Of a stretch of 64,000 bases of DNA, positions 52,348 to 60,870 are shown in pieces. The notes beneath the pieces are model-generated. The model searched no databases. It was not told the DNA's origin and worked only from the letters and a program-made list of their open reading frames with translations. This stretch comes from Clostridium_AW sp040797845 (GTDB lineage Bacteria; Bacillota; Clostridia; Clostridiales; Clostridiaceae), in assembly GCA_040797845.1 (NCBI GenBank), contig JBFNFA010000011.1, positions 66,388 to 130,387 of the forward strand, written 5' to 3'. Numbering within the stretch: position 1 is the stretch's first letter; each line of letters starts with the position of its first letter. The position numbers were made by a program, and so were the translations under genes.

Positions 52348-52433
52348 AAAAAAGAGCTTATATAAATGAAGTGCACCCCAAATGTTATACACTTATAATA
52401 TTTAGGGATGCACTTCATAAAAAGCTCTTTTTT
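52348..52433. terminator. Large palindrome: bidirectional terminator with an IS150-like end
   Basis: Outer arms AAAAAAGAGCTT / AAGCTCTTTTTT enclose inner arms ATGAAGTGCA / TGCACTTCAT. The inner part GTGCACCCCAAATGTTATAC resembles the terminal repeat of IS150/IS3-type elements. T-runs on both strands fit termination in both directions; it sits at the junction of the phage block and a host-type gene. Confidence 0.65.
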
Positions 52434-52456
52434 ATATTTGTTTATTAGTTATTTGT

Positions 52457-52597
52457 TTACTGTGCTACATCTTTCCTCTCTAGTTCCAAGCGTTTCTTTT
52501 CTACCTTTGATTTAGCTCTTATATATCTAAAGCCAATGATTATTGTTCCTACGCTTATTACTCCTATTAAGCTTGCCATAGCTATTACTTCATTCAT
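52457..52597 (-). CDS. Small single-pass membrane protein
   Basis: A 46-residue protein: a short N-terminus (MNEVIAMASL), one transmembrane helix (IGVISVGTIIIGFRYI) and a charged tail (RAKSKVEKKRLELERKDVAQ). ATG at 52597 follows GGAG at 8 nt spacing; an ATG two codons earlier overlaps the ribosome site. Size and layout resemble small membrane regulators or toxin-like and phage-shock-like proteins, but I recognise no family. It is transcribed alone between the palindrome at 52348-52433 and the ABC exporter terminator. Confidence 0.65.
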   Translation of the reverse strand: MNEVIAMASLIGVISVGTIIIGFRYIRAKSKVEKKRLELERKDVAQ

Positions 52598-52810
52598 TTT
52601 CATCTCTCCTTTCTAAGTAAAGCATTTCGTCCAGGTCTCATATATTATAATTTTTTAATATAAAAATGGATGAAGCTTTATATATAAATTTTTCCTAATT
52701 AATTTCATAGGAAATTGAATATCGTTTTACTGCATTCTTAAAGATTCAATTTGCAGTGATTACTACATAATATGGATTAGGTGTGATAAGTTTGCTTAAA
52801 TTGTCACATA

Positions 52811-52850
52811 AAAAATACCGCAAAATTCAATTTTGAATAATACGGTATTC
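52811..52850 (-). terminator. Rho-independent terminator of the ABC-2 exporter operon
   Basis: AATACCG / CGGTATT arms with additional interior pairing (TTCAAAATTGAA) and a TTTTTTA tail on the minus strand. The rest of 52604-52928 shows no gene. Confidence 0.88.
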
Positions 52851-52928
52851 AAATAACCTATATTTAATCCTATGCTGTTTAACTGTAATATATTATCTTT
52901 ATTTCCCTAAATATTTTTGCCATAGCTC

Positions 52929-53741
52929 TTATTGGCTTCCTTTAGCCATGCGCATGAATCGTTTTCCTCCAAAATACCCCATAATTAATATACTTAAGAT
53001 TATACCTAAAATACTATAAAATAGAGGCATATGCTCAATTTGTGGTGCCATAACAGCTCTTAGAGCCTCATTTACATAGACTAATGGATTTACCAAAACT
53101 AATATTTTAATAATGGGTATCACACTTAATGCATTCCATGTAAAAAATATGGAACCAAGGAAAACCAAAGGCATTAAAAACCCAGGAAACATAGCTGCAA
53201 TTTGACTTGGCTTAATAATAGTTCCTACTAGAAGTCCTAGAGTTGCAGAAGAAATAGCGGCAAGTATCAATATAAGGATTAGACTTAAGATACTTTGAGG
53301 ATTAAGTGTCAAGTTCAATGAATTGCCCATAAATATTAAGGATAGTGGCAATACAATTAGTCCACCAATCCAAGATTCAATGATACCAACAAACATTTTT
53401 GCTAGAGCAACAACTCGTATATTAACTGGAGCCATCAAGCGGTCTTCTATTTCCCTGGACATATTAAAGTCCATTGTTAGAGGAACCGCAGTTCCGTGTA
53501 TCCCTGTTACAAGAATACTCATCCCTACCATACCGGGAAACATCTGAGTTGGAAAGGTTGCCGGTAGAAGACCTATTCTTGGCAAGATATAACCATACAA
53601 TAATATCAGCATAAAAGGTAACATAGCCACACGAAAAACAAATTCCCATTTATCACGGATTTGTATGACTAGGTCTCGTTTTACCATAGTTTTAAAAGCT
53701 ATCCATGATACATTTGTATTGTTGTTATTTTCCTTCGCCAT
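52929..53741 (-). CDS. ABC-2 type transporter permease
   Basis: A 270-residue membrane protein with six predicted transmembrane segments. ABC2_membrane family marks include a cytosolic start WIAFKTMVKRDLVIQIRDKW, FPGMVGMSILVTGIHGTAVP, MSREIEDRLMAPV and the final PLVYVNEALRAVM. With the ATPase encoded upstream it forms an exporter of the DrrAB or Nod type, commonly handling drugs, lipids or polysaccharides. Its start overlaps the ATPase gene by 17 nt, indicating coupling. Substrate unknown. Confidence 0.9.
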   Translation of the reverse strand: MAKENNNNTNVSWIAFKTMVKRDLVIQIRDKWEFVFRVAMLPFMLILLYGYILPRIGLLPATFPTQMFPGMVGMSILVTGIHGTAVPLTMDFNMSREIEDRLMAPVNIRVVALAKMFVGIIESWIGGLIVLPLSLIFMGNSLNLTLNPQSILSLILILILAAISSATLGLLVGTIIKPSQIAAMFPGFLMPLVFLGSIFFTWNALSVIPIIKILVLVNPLVYVNEALRAVMAPQIEHMPLFYSILGIILSILIMGYFGGKRFMRMAKGSQ

Positions 53742-54696
53742 TGTTTATGATCTCCTTTCCAGTTATATGGATGAACACATCATCAAGTGTACTTGTGCTC
53801 AAACTAATATTTTGCAATGATGTGTTTAATGTTTTTATCCACTCAAGAATTTGATTAAAATCAGGGTGCTCATGTTTCATATATAGAAGCAATAAATCAT
53901 TTTGTATGATAGCATTTTCAACTTCAGGTAAAGTCTTGGCTTGCTCAGCAAAATCTGGTTTAATATCAGCTAATTTAATAGAAATAATATTACTTGTAGG
54001 AATTAAAGCCTTTAGTTCATCGGCAGTACCTATTGCTTTCAATTCCCCTTTGTCAACAATAGCAATTCTATCACATAATTGCTCCGGTTCTTCCATGTAG
54101 TGAGTAGTAAGAAATATGGTAGTACCTGCTTTATTTAAAGCTAGCATTTGTTCCCATAAAATAGCTCTATAACTAGGGTCTAGACCAGTAGTCGGTTCAT
54201 CCAAAAACAATATGTCTGGGTTGTGCATAATTGCTCGGGCAATTTTTAAACGTTGAGCCATACCACCCGAAAAACCCCTTACATAATCATGTTCACGATC
54301 TTTTAAACCAAACTTTTCTAGATATTTATCCGCTCTTTCATTTGCAGTTGCATCGTCCATACCAAAATATTTAGCGTGATAAATGAGATTTTCTCGCGCT
54401 GTTAATCCTCTGTCCAAATTATTATGTTGAGCTACAACTCCAATTTTCTTGCGGGCCAAAGCTGGGTTTCTCACAACGGATTCTCCGTCAATAAAAATTT
54501 CCCCTGATGATGCTTCTTTCTGAGTTGTAATCATACTGATAGTGGTACTTTTACCTGCTCCATTTGGTCCGAGAAATCCAAAAACTTCTCCTCGCTTCAC
54601 TTCAAAACTTATTCCCTTTACAGCTTCAATCTTACGTGTTTTAGAGAGCTGGAATTCCTTTTTTAGATCCTCTACTTTTAGAATATAATCAGACAT
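53725..54696 (-). CDS. ABC transporter ATP-binding protein, DrrA-type
   Basis: A 323-residue ATPase. Walker A GPNGAGKSTT, Q-loop VVAQHNNLDRGL, signature FSGGMAQRLKIARA, Walker B ILFLDEPTTGLDP and H-loop LTTHYMEE are complete. The C-terminal 90 residues (NIISIKLADIKPDFAEQA ... STLDDVFIHITG) are the DrrA-type extension. It powers the permease encoded next. Ribosome site AAAGGGGAG. No resistance or immunity gene is adjacent that would reveal the substrate. Confidence 0.92.
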   Translation of the reverse strand: MSDYILKVEDLKKEFQLSKTRKIEAVKGISFEVKRGEVFGFLGPNGAGKSTTISMITTQKEASSGEIFIDGESVVRNPALARKKIGVVAQHNNLDRGLTARENLIYHAKYFGMDDATANERADKYLEKFGLKDREHDYVRGFSGGMAQRLKIARAIMHNPDILFLDEPTTGLDPSYRAILWEQMLALNKAGTTIFLTTHYMEEPEQLCDRIAIVDKGELKAIGTADELKALIPTSNIISIKLADIKPDFAEQAKTLPEVENAIIQNDLLLLYMKHEHPDFNQILEWIKTLNTSLQNISLSTSTLDDVFIHITGKEIINNGEGK

Positions 54697-54866
54697 TTTA
54701 CTCTCCCCTTTGATTTTTTAGCTTACTGTACTTTTACTCTATTATCAGCTATTTTAAACACTCTTTTTTCATATTGCCAATTCCCAATAATTAGTTTGAA
54801 AATAAGATATATTTATATAATGCGTAGTATTATTAATATTATTCCATTTTTAAAAGGGGATTATCT

Positions 54867-55022
54867 ATGAATTCGCAGCTCTTTCTTACTATCCTTTTAA
54901 TTAAAATTCTCTACAACAAGACTATATTATTAATATCTTTAGTAGATGGGTCTTTTAGTAGATTAATCTTTTGTTTAGGTTTTAAAGTCATAGGGATACG
55001 ATTTTATTTGCGTAGGACTTAG
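54867..55022 (+). other. Possible 51-codon hydrophobic ORF in the gap 54697-55029
   Basis: An ATG at 54867 is preceded by AAAAGGGG at 5-6 nt and opens a 51-codon frame (MNSQLFLTILLIKILYNKTI ... GIRFYLRRT) that could encode a small membrane peptide. Codon use and lack of a visible promoter leave it doubtful. Nothing else is seen in this gap. Confidence 0.25.
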
Positions 55023-55029
55023 TATTTAT

Positions 55030-55377
55030 TTACGAATAATTCGTTTTAAAATCCGGCATTAACTCTATAAATTTAGAACCAATACCGTAATAAGAAAACG
55101 TTCCTTTCTCCCTTATAGTTTCATGTCTAAGAATGTCTGCTTTTGCCATTCTCTTAAGTCTTCTATATATAGCATCTTTTTTTAGATTTAATATAGGCAA
55201 ACTTTTTATCATTCCTTCATATTTCACCCAATAGTAAATTTCATTATCTATTTCTTTTCTTATCATACGTCCACTATCTTTAAAGTCAATAAAATACCTT
55301 AATATCAATGCATCTATAGTGTCCAATCCAAACCTTAATAGCTCACTTTGCTTAAAGCCAAGTATTGTATACTTCAC
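55030..55377 (-). CDS. Winged-helix phage replication-type protein, probably truncated
   Basis: A 115-residue protein (MKYTILGFKQSELLRFGLDT, DALILRYFIDFKDSGRM, YWVKYEGMIKSLPILN, KKDAIYRRLKRMAKADILRH, GIGSKFIELM) matching the N-terminal winged-helix domain of replisome organiser proteins of clostridial phages, which normally continue for 100-200 more residues. The C-terminal part is missing, so it may be a remnant or a free DNA-binding domain. GTG start with GGAGGGG. A LexA-like box lies upstream. Confidence 0.65.
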   Translation of the reverse strand: MKYTILGFKQSELLRFGLDTIDALILRYFIDFKDSGRMIRKEIDNEIYYWVKYEGMIKSLPILNLKKDAIYRRLKRMAKADILRHETIREKGTFSYYGIGSKFIELMPDFKTNYS

Positions 55378-55525
55378 AAAAACCCCTCCATTTTAATATT
55401 CAAATTTTATCCTGCTTTCAGTAAAGATTCCCATTTTTTACCTCATAAGCTTTATTGGTTAAAATTTGACTATTCACTTGAGATGTAACTTTTTCATTTA
55501 TATACTAGCCTCCTTCAAAATATAA

Positions 55526-55537
55526 GAACATCCGTTT
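55526..55537 (-). promoter_or_regulatory. Candidate LexA box upstream of the winged-helix gene
   Basis: GAACATCCGTTT on the plus strand (AAACGGATGTTC on the minus strand), one mismatch from GAAC-N4-GTTC. It lies about 150 bp upstream of the gene start in the gap 55378-55740, where I see no gene. Confidence 0.4.
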
Positions 55538-55740
55538 GTATTAATATTACTATAACATTATTCATTTCCATATTCAACCATATGCTAACTCAATTCCCTT
55601 TAATTGTATTGATTGTAAAGTATTTTCTATCTTTATTGCAAGTTTTCAAAGTTTTATCAGCACATTAACGTAAGATACGTTATTTTACGGGTTTGAAATA
55701 ATTTGGGAGGAAAATATGATAATAAATGTGGAAATATAAC

Positions 55741-55775
55741 AAAAACCGACTGAGTGTTGAAACCCGTCGGTTTTT
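55741..55775 (-). terminator. Rho-independent terminator of the CNNM/CorC gene
   Basis: AAAAACCGAC / GTCGGTTTTT symmetric stem with T-runs in both directions; it lies 60 bp downstream of the membrane protein gene. Confidence 0.88.
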
Positions 55776-55837
55776 GTTTATTTCTTTATATACTTTATAA
55801 ATATATTTTTAAATATTTCATACTTTAAAAGAAAGAA

Positions 55838-57157
55838 CTATGCGTCTCTTTGAACACAAATCTTTACTTTACTTATACGTTTTTCTTTTACCTCTTCAAC
55901 TTTAAACACAATATTGTCATGTTCTATAATTTCTTGGTCTCCGCTATTAGGTATTCTCCCTAATAAATTCACTAAAAATCCACTAACAGTGTCTTGTTCT
56001 TCAGAATCTAAATTTATATGAAGATAATCATTTAGTTCGTCTATTGCAAGCAATCCATTAACTAGAAAAGTATTACTATCAATTTTTTTTATTTCAGGCT
56101 CCTCATCATCATATTCATCCTCTATGTTACCCATAACTTCTTCTATAAGGTCTTCTATAGAGACTATTCCTGAGAATCCACCATATTCATCTATTAATAC
56201 CGCCATATGTCTTTTTGTAGCCTGAAGTTCTTTAAATAACTCATCAATATTCTTAGTTTCTGGCACAAAATATGCAGGACGTAGTATACTTCTGATATCT
56301 ACATTTTCAAAGCCACGCTTTCTGGCTTCAATAAAGAAATCTTTCATATAGAGAATACCTATAATATTATCGCTATCTCCCTCATATACAGGAATTCTTG
56401 AGTATCTTTCCTCTATTAATTCATCTAAGTATTCATTTAATGGAGTATTTATATTAATTAAGTATACTTCAGTTCTTGGTGTCATTACTTCGTCAGCTAA
56501 TTTATCATCGAACTCAAATATACTATTTATCATTTCTTTTTCAGTTTCATTTATAACACCATGTTCTTGTCCAACTTCTACCATTGATTTTATTTCTTCC
56601 TTTGATACCTTCTCATCTAAACCTTCTCCATCAAGCCCAACTAATCTAACCAAAACATTGGTCGATGCTGAAAGTAATTTTACAAATGGTACAGTTATTT
56701 TAGATACATACATTATAGGCCTCACAGAAAACATTGCAATAGCCTCTGACTTCTGCAGTGCTATTCTCTTAGGAAATAATTCTCCAAAAACCAATGTTAT
56801 GTATGATAATATAATAGTTACAACAATTAAGGATATTTGTCCACTATAAGGAATATTAAACTTATTTAGATATAGTGCCAAATCATATGATATTCCAGTA
56901 GCTGCAGAAGCACTAGAAAAGAATCCAGCAAAAGTTATTCCTACTTGTATAGTAGATAAAAATTTAGTTGGCTCCTCCATTAGTTTTATTAATAATTTCG
57001 CTCTCTTATTCCCTTCTTCTGCAAGAAGTTTTACTTTGTTTTTGTTTAGTGATACTATTGCCATCTCTGCTGAAGCAAAAAATGCATTCATCAATATTAA
57101 AATGGCTATTAATATTAGTTGCGAAGTTATATTCGCAGGGTCGGGTTCTACTTCCAT
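55838..57157 (-). CDS. CNNM/CorC-family membrane protein (haemolysin C-like)
   Basis: A 439-residue protein with three parts: an N-terminal DUF21/CNNM membrane domain of about three to four helices (LILIAILILMNAFFASAEMA, SLIVVTIILSYITLVFGELF), a CBS pair at about 205-335 (MTPRTEVYLININTPLNEYL, RIPVYEGDSDNIIGILYMKD), and a C-terminal CorC_HlyC domain (VNGLLAIDELNDYLHINLDS, VSGFLVNLLGRIPNSGDQEI). Members are linked to Mg2+ or other divalent cation transport or efflux; the haemolysin name is historical. Ribosome site GGAGGTAAG. Single-gene unit with its own terminator. Confidence 0.93.
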   Translation of the reverse strand: MEVEPDPANITSQLILIAILILMNAFFASAEMAIVSLNKNKVKLLAEEGNKRAKLLIKLMEEPTKFLSTIQVGITFAGFFSSASAATGISYDLALYLNKFNIPYSGQISLIVVTIILSYITLVFGELFPKRIALQKSEAIAMFSVRPIMYVSKITVPFVKLLSASTNVLVRLVGLDGEGLDEKVSKEEIKSMVEVGQEHGVINETEKEMINSIFEFDDKLADEVMTPRTEVYLININTPLNEYLDELIEERYSRIPVYEGDSDNIIGILYMKDFFIEARKRGFENVDIRSILRPAYFVPETKNIDELFKELQATKRHMAVLIDEYGGFSGIVSIEDLIEEVMGNIEDEYDDEEPEIKKIDSNTFLVNGLLAIDELNDYLHINLDSEEQDTVSGFLVNLLGRIPNSGDQEIIEHDNIVFKVEEVKEKRISKVKICVQRDA

Positions 57158-57321
57158 TATTACTTACCTCCAAATAAAAATATTTTATTCTTATAATAAT
57201 ACCATAATTATTTCAATTTTTCATGCTTTTACAAATATTTTAGTTATTATTAACGTTTAGTATCTTTACTATATGTTTTATATATATTTTTAACTACTAT
57301 GCCTAATACCATAAATGTAGG

Positions 57322-57374
57322 AATACCTATAACATTAGGAGTAATGATGGTATTATTCCTAATATTATAGGTAT
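57322..57374. repeat. Long imperfect inverted repeat
   Basis: AATACCTATAACATTAGGA / TCCTAATATTATAGGTATT, 19-bp arms with one mismatch and a 15-nt centre that also pairs partly. It lies in the 370-bp gap 57180-57548, which otherwise shows no gene. No T-run follows, so it is more like a small palindromic element than a terminator. Confidence 0.6.
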
Positions 57375-57548
57375 TATAGAAGTAACTATTAAAGAAAAAA
57401 ACTATCAAAAGAGCATTAGATATCCCTTAATCAAATTAGACAATAAAATAGTATAAATTAAAGAAGATAATTATGACTATCACTAAGAAATATATAAAAG
57501 ATTTAAGAGAAAAATTATTCTTATTCCATCTTTATCTGATACGTTCTC

Positions 57549-58055
57549 TCACATCCATTTTTCGTAGTGAACTTTTTCTGACTTGTATCGATCTACAAAT
57601 TCGTTCTTCTGCCCCTCTGGATAACCGATGGCAATTAAAGCGAAGGGTTTAATGTAATCTGGCAAGCCATACATATCCTTAACGTAATCAACTGCTGATT
57701 CAACAGAGGATATACCAAGCCAAACTGCACCAAGTCTCAAATGAGTTGCTTCTAACAGTATATTTTGTGCCGCTGCACTCATATCTTGTTGCCAATCTGC
57801 TGCAAACTTGAAATTATTACTGTTTGCCACAAGTACAATCGTTACAGCAGAACCTTCAACAGGTTTTGAATGTGGCATAGCCATAGATAACTTACGCAAA
57901 GCTGTTTTATCATGAACAACAATAAATTCCCATGGTTGCTGATTGAGTGATGAAGGGGCTTGCATAGCAGCGCGTAATAACTTGTCAATTTTCTCTTTCT
58001 CCACAGGCAAATTCTTATATTTTCTAATACTTCTACGATTAAAAATCTCTTGCAT
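57549..58055 (-). CDS. Nitroreductase-family FMN oxidoreductase
   Basis: A 168-residue flavoprotein. The FMN phosphate-binding R-R-S-x-R segment (NRRSIRKYKNLPVEKEKI), MQAPSSLNQQPWEFIVVHD and the C-terminal GAVWLGISS and ALIAIGYP motifs define the family, which reduces nitro groups, quinones or flavins with NAD(P)H. ATG at 58055 is chosen because GGAGGT lies 7 nt upstream; an ATG at 58070 overlaps that site. It is divergent from the LysR gene and probably regulated by it. Confidence 0.92.
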   Translation of the reverse strand: MQEIFNRRSIRKYKNLPVEKEKIDKLLRAAMQAPSSLNQQPWEFIVVHDKTALRKLSMAMPHSKPVEGSAVTIVLVANSNNFKFAADWQQDMSAAAQNILLEATHLRLGAVWLGISSVESAVDYVKDMYGLPDYIKPFALIAIGYPEGQKNEFVDRYKSEKVHYEKWM

Positions 58056-58168
58056 ATTGTATACCTCCATTTCAAAATATAATGTAATTTCTTTAATACC
58101 AAAAGAAGTAGCTCCCTTAGTTGCCTTCCAGCTCCAATGTGTGATATTATATTAGCATTAATTTTATT

Positions 58169-58183
58169 ATTAGTAAAACTAAT
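58169..58183. promoter_or_regulatory. Candidate LysR-type operator
   Basis: Dyad ATTAG-TAAAA-CTAAT in the 175-bp divergent spacer between the nitroreductase and LysR genes, matching the T-N11-A pattern of LysR-family sites. Confidence 0.55.
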
Positions 58184-58230
58184 AGTTTCTATTGAATCAA
58201 TCGAAATTATTGATTGAAAGGATGTACTTT

Positions 58231-59115
58231 ATGGATATTAGATTGATTAAAGCATTTGTAACTGTTGCTACCTTGCATAATTTCACGCAAGCCGCTGACC
58301 AGCTTGGTTATGCTCAATCCTCTATCACATCACAAATTCAACTACTTGAAAAAGAGTTAGGAGTGCGTTTATTTGATAGGCTAGGAAAAAAAATATGTCT
58401 TACTCCTGAAGGAGAGGAATTTCTCATACATTCAAGACAAATGCTCTTTTTATGGGAAAAGGCCAAAGAATCAGTTGCTCTTTCGAATTTTCCGCAAGGT
58501 ATTCTCACAATTGGTGCAGAAGAATCAATCTGCGCAGTGAAGCTACCTAAACTTCTAAAAGAATATAGGCAGCGCTATCCAAATGTAGAGTTTAATATAA
58601 TACTTGGTTCAACAAATGAGTTAGAAATCTTACTAAAAGAAAATCAAATTGATGTGGCAGTACTGCTTGACCAGCAAATATCAATCTCTGAATTAAAAGT
58701 TGAGATGCAACGAAAAGAACCATTAGGTCTCTTAGTTTCTCCCGACCACCCATTAGCAAGTAAAGATAGTGTTCTTCCTCATGATATTTCTGATTATCCT
58801 ATGTTATTAGTTGCACAGGGCTGCTGTTATCAAAGCCTCTTTCAAACAGTTATGGATGATGCCCATGAAACATTTAGAACCATGTTAGCCACAGGAAGTA
58901 TTCAGACCCTTAAACAGTTTGCTATATTCAGTTTTGGTGTAACAGTTTTGCCATTGTATGCAGTTAGTGATGAATTAAAAACAAATCAACTTTTAAAGCT
59001 TAATTGGGAAGGCAAAAGTTTAGATTTAATTATTCAAGTTGTTCGCCATAAAGATAAGTGGCTTTCTCCTTCATTAGAAGCTTTCTTAACATTGTGTCGA
59101 GAAATTGAGTGGTAA
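58231..59115 (+). CDS. LysR-family transcriptional regulator
   Basis: A 294-residue regulator. The N-terminal winged helix (LIKAFVTVATLHNFTQAADQ, LGYAQSSITSQIQLLEKELG, RLFDRLGKKICLTPEG) is followed by a periplasmic-binding-type effector domain (about 90-290, VEFNIILGSTNELEILLKEN, PLGLLVSPDHPLASKDSVLP, FGVTVLPLYAV). ATG at 58231 follows AAAGGATG; the in-frame codon at 58192 has no ribosome site. Divergent arrangement suggests control of the nitroreductase gene and of itself. Effector unknown. Confidence 0.94.
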   Translation: MDIRLIKAFVTVATLHNFTQAADQLGYAQSSITSQIQLLEKELGVRLFDRLGKKICLTPEGEEFLIHSRQMLFLWEKAKESVALSNFPQGILTIGAEESICAVKLPKLLKEYRQRYPNVEFNIILGSTNELEILLKENQIDVAVLLDQQISISELKVEMQRKEPLGLLVSPDHPLASKDSVLPHDISDYPMLLVAQGCCYQSLFQTVMDDAHETFRTMLATGSIQTLKQFAIFSFGVTVLPLYAVSDELKTNQLLKLNWEGKSLDLIIQVVRHKDKWLSPSLEAFLTLCREIEW

Positions 59116-59126
59116 AATAAAAATTA

Positions 59127-59179
59127 CTCCACTAAGTAGATTTTACGACAATCTTTTTAACTGTATCTACTTAATGGGG
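59127..59179 (-). terminator. Hairpin between convergent lysR-type and clpP-type genes
   Basis: ACTAAGTAGAT / ATCTACTTAAT arms; on the minus strand a TAATTTTTATTTT run follows, so it most likely ends the ClpP-type gene. Confidence 0.7.
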
Positions 59180-59235
59180 TACTCTTCTAATACTTATTAT
59201 TATATGTTTCTTATATATATTAATATCTTAATAAA

Positions 59236-59820
59236 TTATAGATTAGTTAGTTCATCATATTTTGAAATAACTTGATTTACTATTCCATAATCAACTGCTT
59301 CATAAGCACTTAACCAATAGTTTCTATCTGTATCTTTTTCTATTTTTTCTAAGGATTGACCAGTGGCTTCACTGATTATGCTATTAATCCTCTTACGTAC
59401 TCTTAATATCTCTTCTGCTTCAATACCAATATCAGTAGCCTGACCTTGGAATCCACCTAATGGTTGATGTATCATATATCTTGTGTTTGGTAAAGAATAA
59501 CGATATTGTTTTTCTGCTGCAAGATAAATTGTAATAGCAGCACTTGCAACCCAACCAGTACCAATTACAATAACACGTGGTTTGATAAACTTAATCATAT
59601 CATGAATTGTATCACCAGCTTCCACATGACCGCCTTGGCTGTTGATAAATAATTTTATTGGTTCATCTCCCATTTCTTGCAGAATTAAAAGTTGTGTAGT
59701 TACTTTTTCTGCTAAAACTTGATTGATCTCTCCAGAAATTATGATTGATCTAGATTTCAATAATTTTTCTGCCACTAAACTTGAATTTTCCTTCTCTTGC
59801 TTTTGCTCTTGATTGCTCAT
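59236..59820 (-). CDS. clpP: ClpP-family protease with Asn in the catalytic Asp position
   Basis: A 194-residue ClpP paralogue. The nucleophile Ser93 (GWVASAAIT) and His118 (YMIHQPLGGFQGQATDI) are present, but the third residue is Asn167 (DTDRNYWLSA) where active ClpP has Asp (D-R-D-x-F-M-S-A). The same change is known in Listeria ClpP1, which is nearly inactive alone and works within a mixed complex with ClpP2. The N-terminus has an unusual charged extension (QEQKQEKENSS). ClpP proteases degrade proteins fed by ClpX or ClpC. It is transcribed alone, away from clpX, so a canonical clpP is expected elsewhere. Confidence 0.9.
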   Translation of the reverse strand: MSNQEQKQEKENSSLVAEKLLKSRSIIISGEINQVLAEKVTTQLLILQEMGDEPIKLFINSQGGHVEAGDTIHDMIKFIKPRVIVIGTGWVASAAITIYLAAEKQYRYSLPNTRYMIHQPLGGFQGQATDIGIEAEEILRVRKRINSIISEATGQSLEKIEKDTDRNYWLSAYEAVDYGIVNQVISKYDELTNL

Positions 59821-60084
59821 GATATCATCCTCCTATCAATTCATGTATTTAAATCCAATGATAACAATATAATTATCATCAACTATTTTTAATTTAACTA
59901 ATTATAACACAACAAACCAAAAATTGTTAATAGTCAAATAAAAATACCAATTTAATTTTGAAAATATATTTGACAGTAAACTTAAAAGAGCTAAGTATAA
60001 CAAACTACCTATGTAGAAACTTACAACTGTAAAAACAATTTATCTTCATCTAACATTATTGCTGATTTCAGCTAAGTTTTATAC

Positions 60085-60300
60085 CTAATCTTCTTCAAAA
60101 TAAAAGAGCTCCTCAAATTTCTTATCCAAGGCAATACATAGAATTAAGGCTAGCTTTGCAGAAGGATTGAACTGGCCAGTTTCAATGGCGCTGATAGTTT
60201 GTCGAGATACCCCAATGAGTTCAGCCAGCTGAGTCTGATTCATGGATTTTTCCGCTCGAGCCACTTTTAGTCTATTTTTTAATACTAACTCATCATTCAT
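60085..60300 (-). CDS. XRE-family HTH regulator
   Basis: A 71-residue single helix-turn-helix domain (LKVARAEKSMNQTQLAELIG, VSRQTISAIETGQFNPSAKL, ALILCIALDKKFEELF) of the YozG/PlcR-type short regulators. It overlaps the stop codon of the membrane protein gene by 4 nt, the usual two-gene module in Firmicutes in which a small membrane protein and an XRE regulator are co-transcribed. Target genes unknown. Confidence 0.9.
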   Translation of the reverse strand: MNDELVLKNRLKVARAEKSMNQTQLAELIGVSRQTISAIETGQFNPSAKLALILCIALDKKFEELFYFEED

Positions 60301-60614
60301 AAGAAAATTCCTCTAATTAAGGGGTCTATAAAATAAATTAATCCTGCAACAATCATGAAAATGGAAGCAATTCTAAGGATTTTTTCTTTTTTATTAGTCT
60401 TGAAGAAATAATAAATTCCCATATATACAAATAAAATTCCCATCAGCGAATCTTTTGCTTCTCCGGTATACCAATTATATATAATAAGTACAATTAGCAG
60501 TAACATACTGCAGACACCTGCTAGCCTCGATGCTTCACTGTCAAGTGACCTCTCTCTTTCATCTTTCCAAAGATTTTCTTTTTTTGCTTTTTCCAATAAC
60601 TTATCTCTGTTCAA
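60297..60614 (-). CDS. Small membrane protein partner of the XRE regulator
   Basis: A 105-residue protein starting at TTG 60614, with AAAGGAG 8 nt upstream; an earlier in-frame codon at 60701 has no ribosome site. A cytosolic start (NRDKLLEKAKKENLWKDERE) resembles the DUF6442-type family, then three transmembrane segments (LAGVCSMLLLIVLIIYNW, LMGILFVYMGIYYFF, IASIFMIVAGLIYFI). Such proteins are co-encoded with YozG-like regulators and may hold or sense membrane signals; function unproven. Confidence 0.75.
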   Translation of the reverse strand: MNRDKLLEKAKKENLWKDERERSLDSEASRLAGVCSMLLLIVLIIYNWYTGEAKDSLMGILFVYMGIYYFFKTNKKEKILRIASIFMIVAGLIYFIDPLIRGIFL

Positions 60615-60870
60615 TGTAACCACTCCTTTGTTGTCTTTATTGTAAAGTATGCTTATTATAATGTCAAGTATTATAGTCATTATCCCTATAAAACATTCCA
60701 TCTTAATATCAACAAATCAAAAAAGCTAAGTATGTAGTGAAATAGCCACTTTAAATTAAATTTCTGCCATCATACCTAAAAAAATAAACCCTAGAATAAA
60801 TCCGGGATTATTTTTATCACAGCATCTCTTAAGAAACATTTCAATAATTAACATTTAATTTTCATTATAA

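Noticed and set aside
54867..55022. Confident small membrane protein gene
   Set aside because: Only a fair ribosome site supports it; no promoter, no family and atypical codon pattern, so it was kept only as a low-confidence note.
57842..58102. Second minus-strand frame overlapping the nitroreductase start
   Set aside because: Out of frame with a conserved enzyme and lacks a ribosome site.
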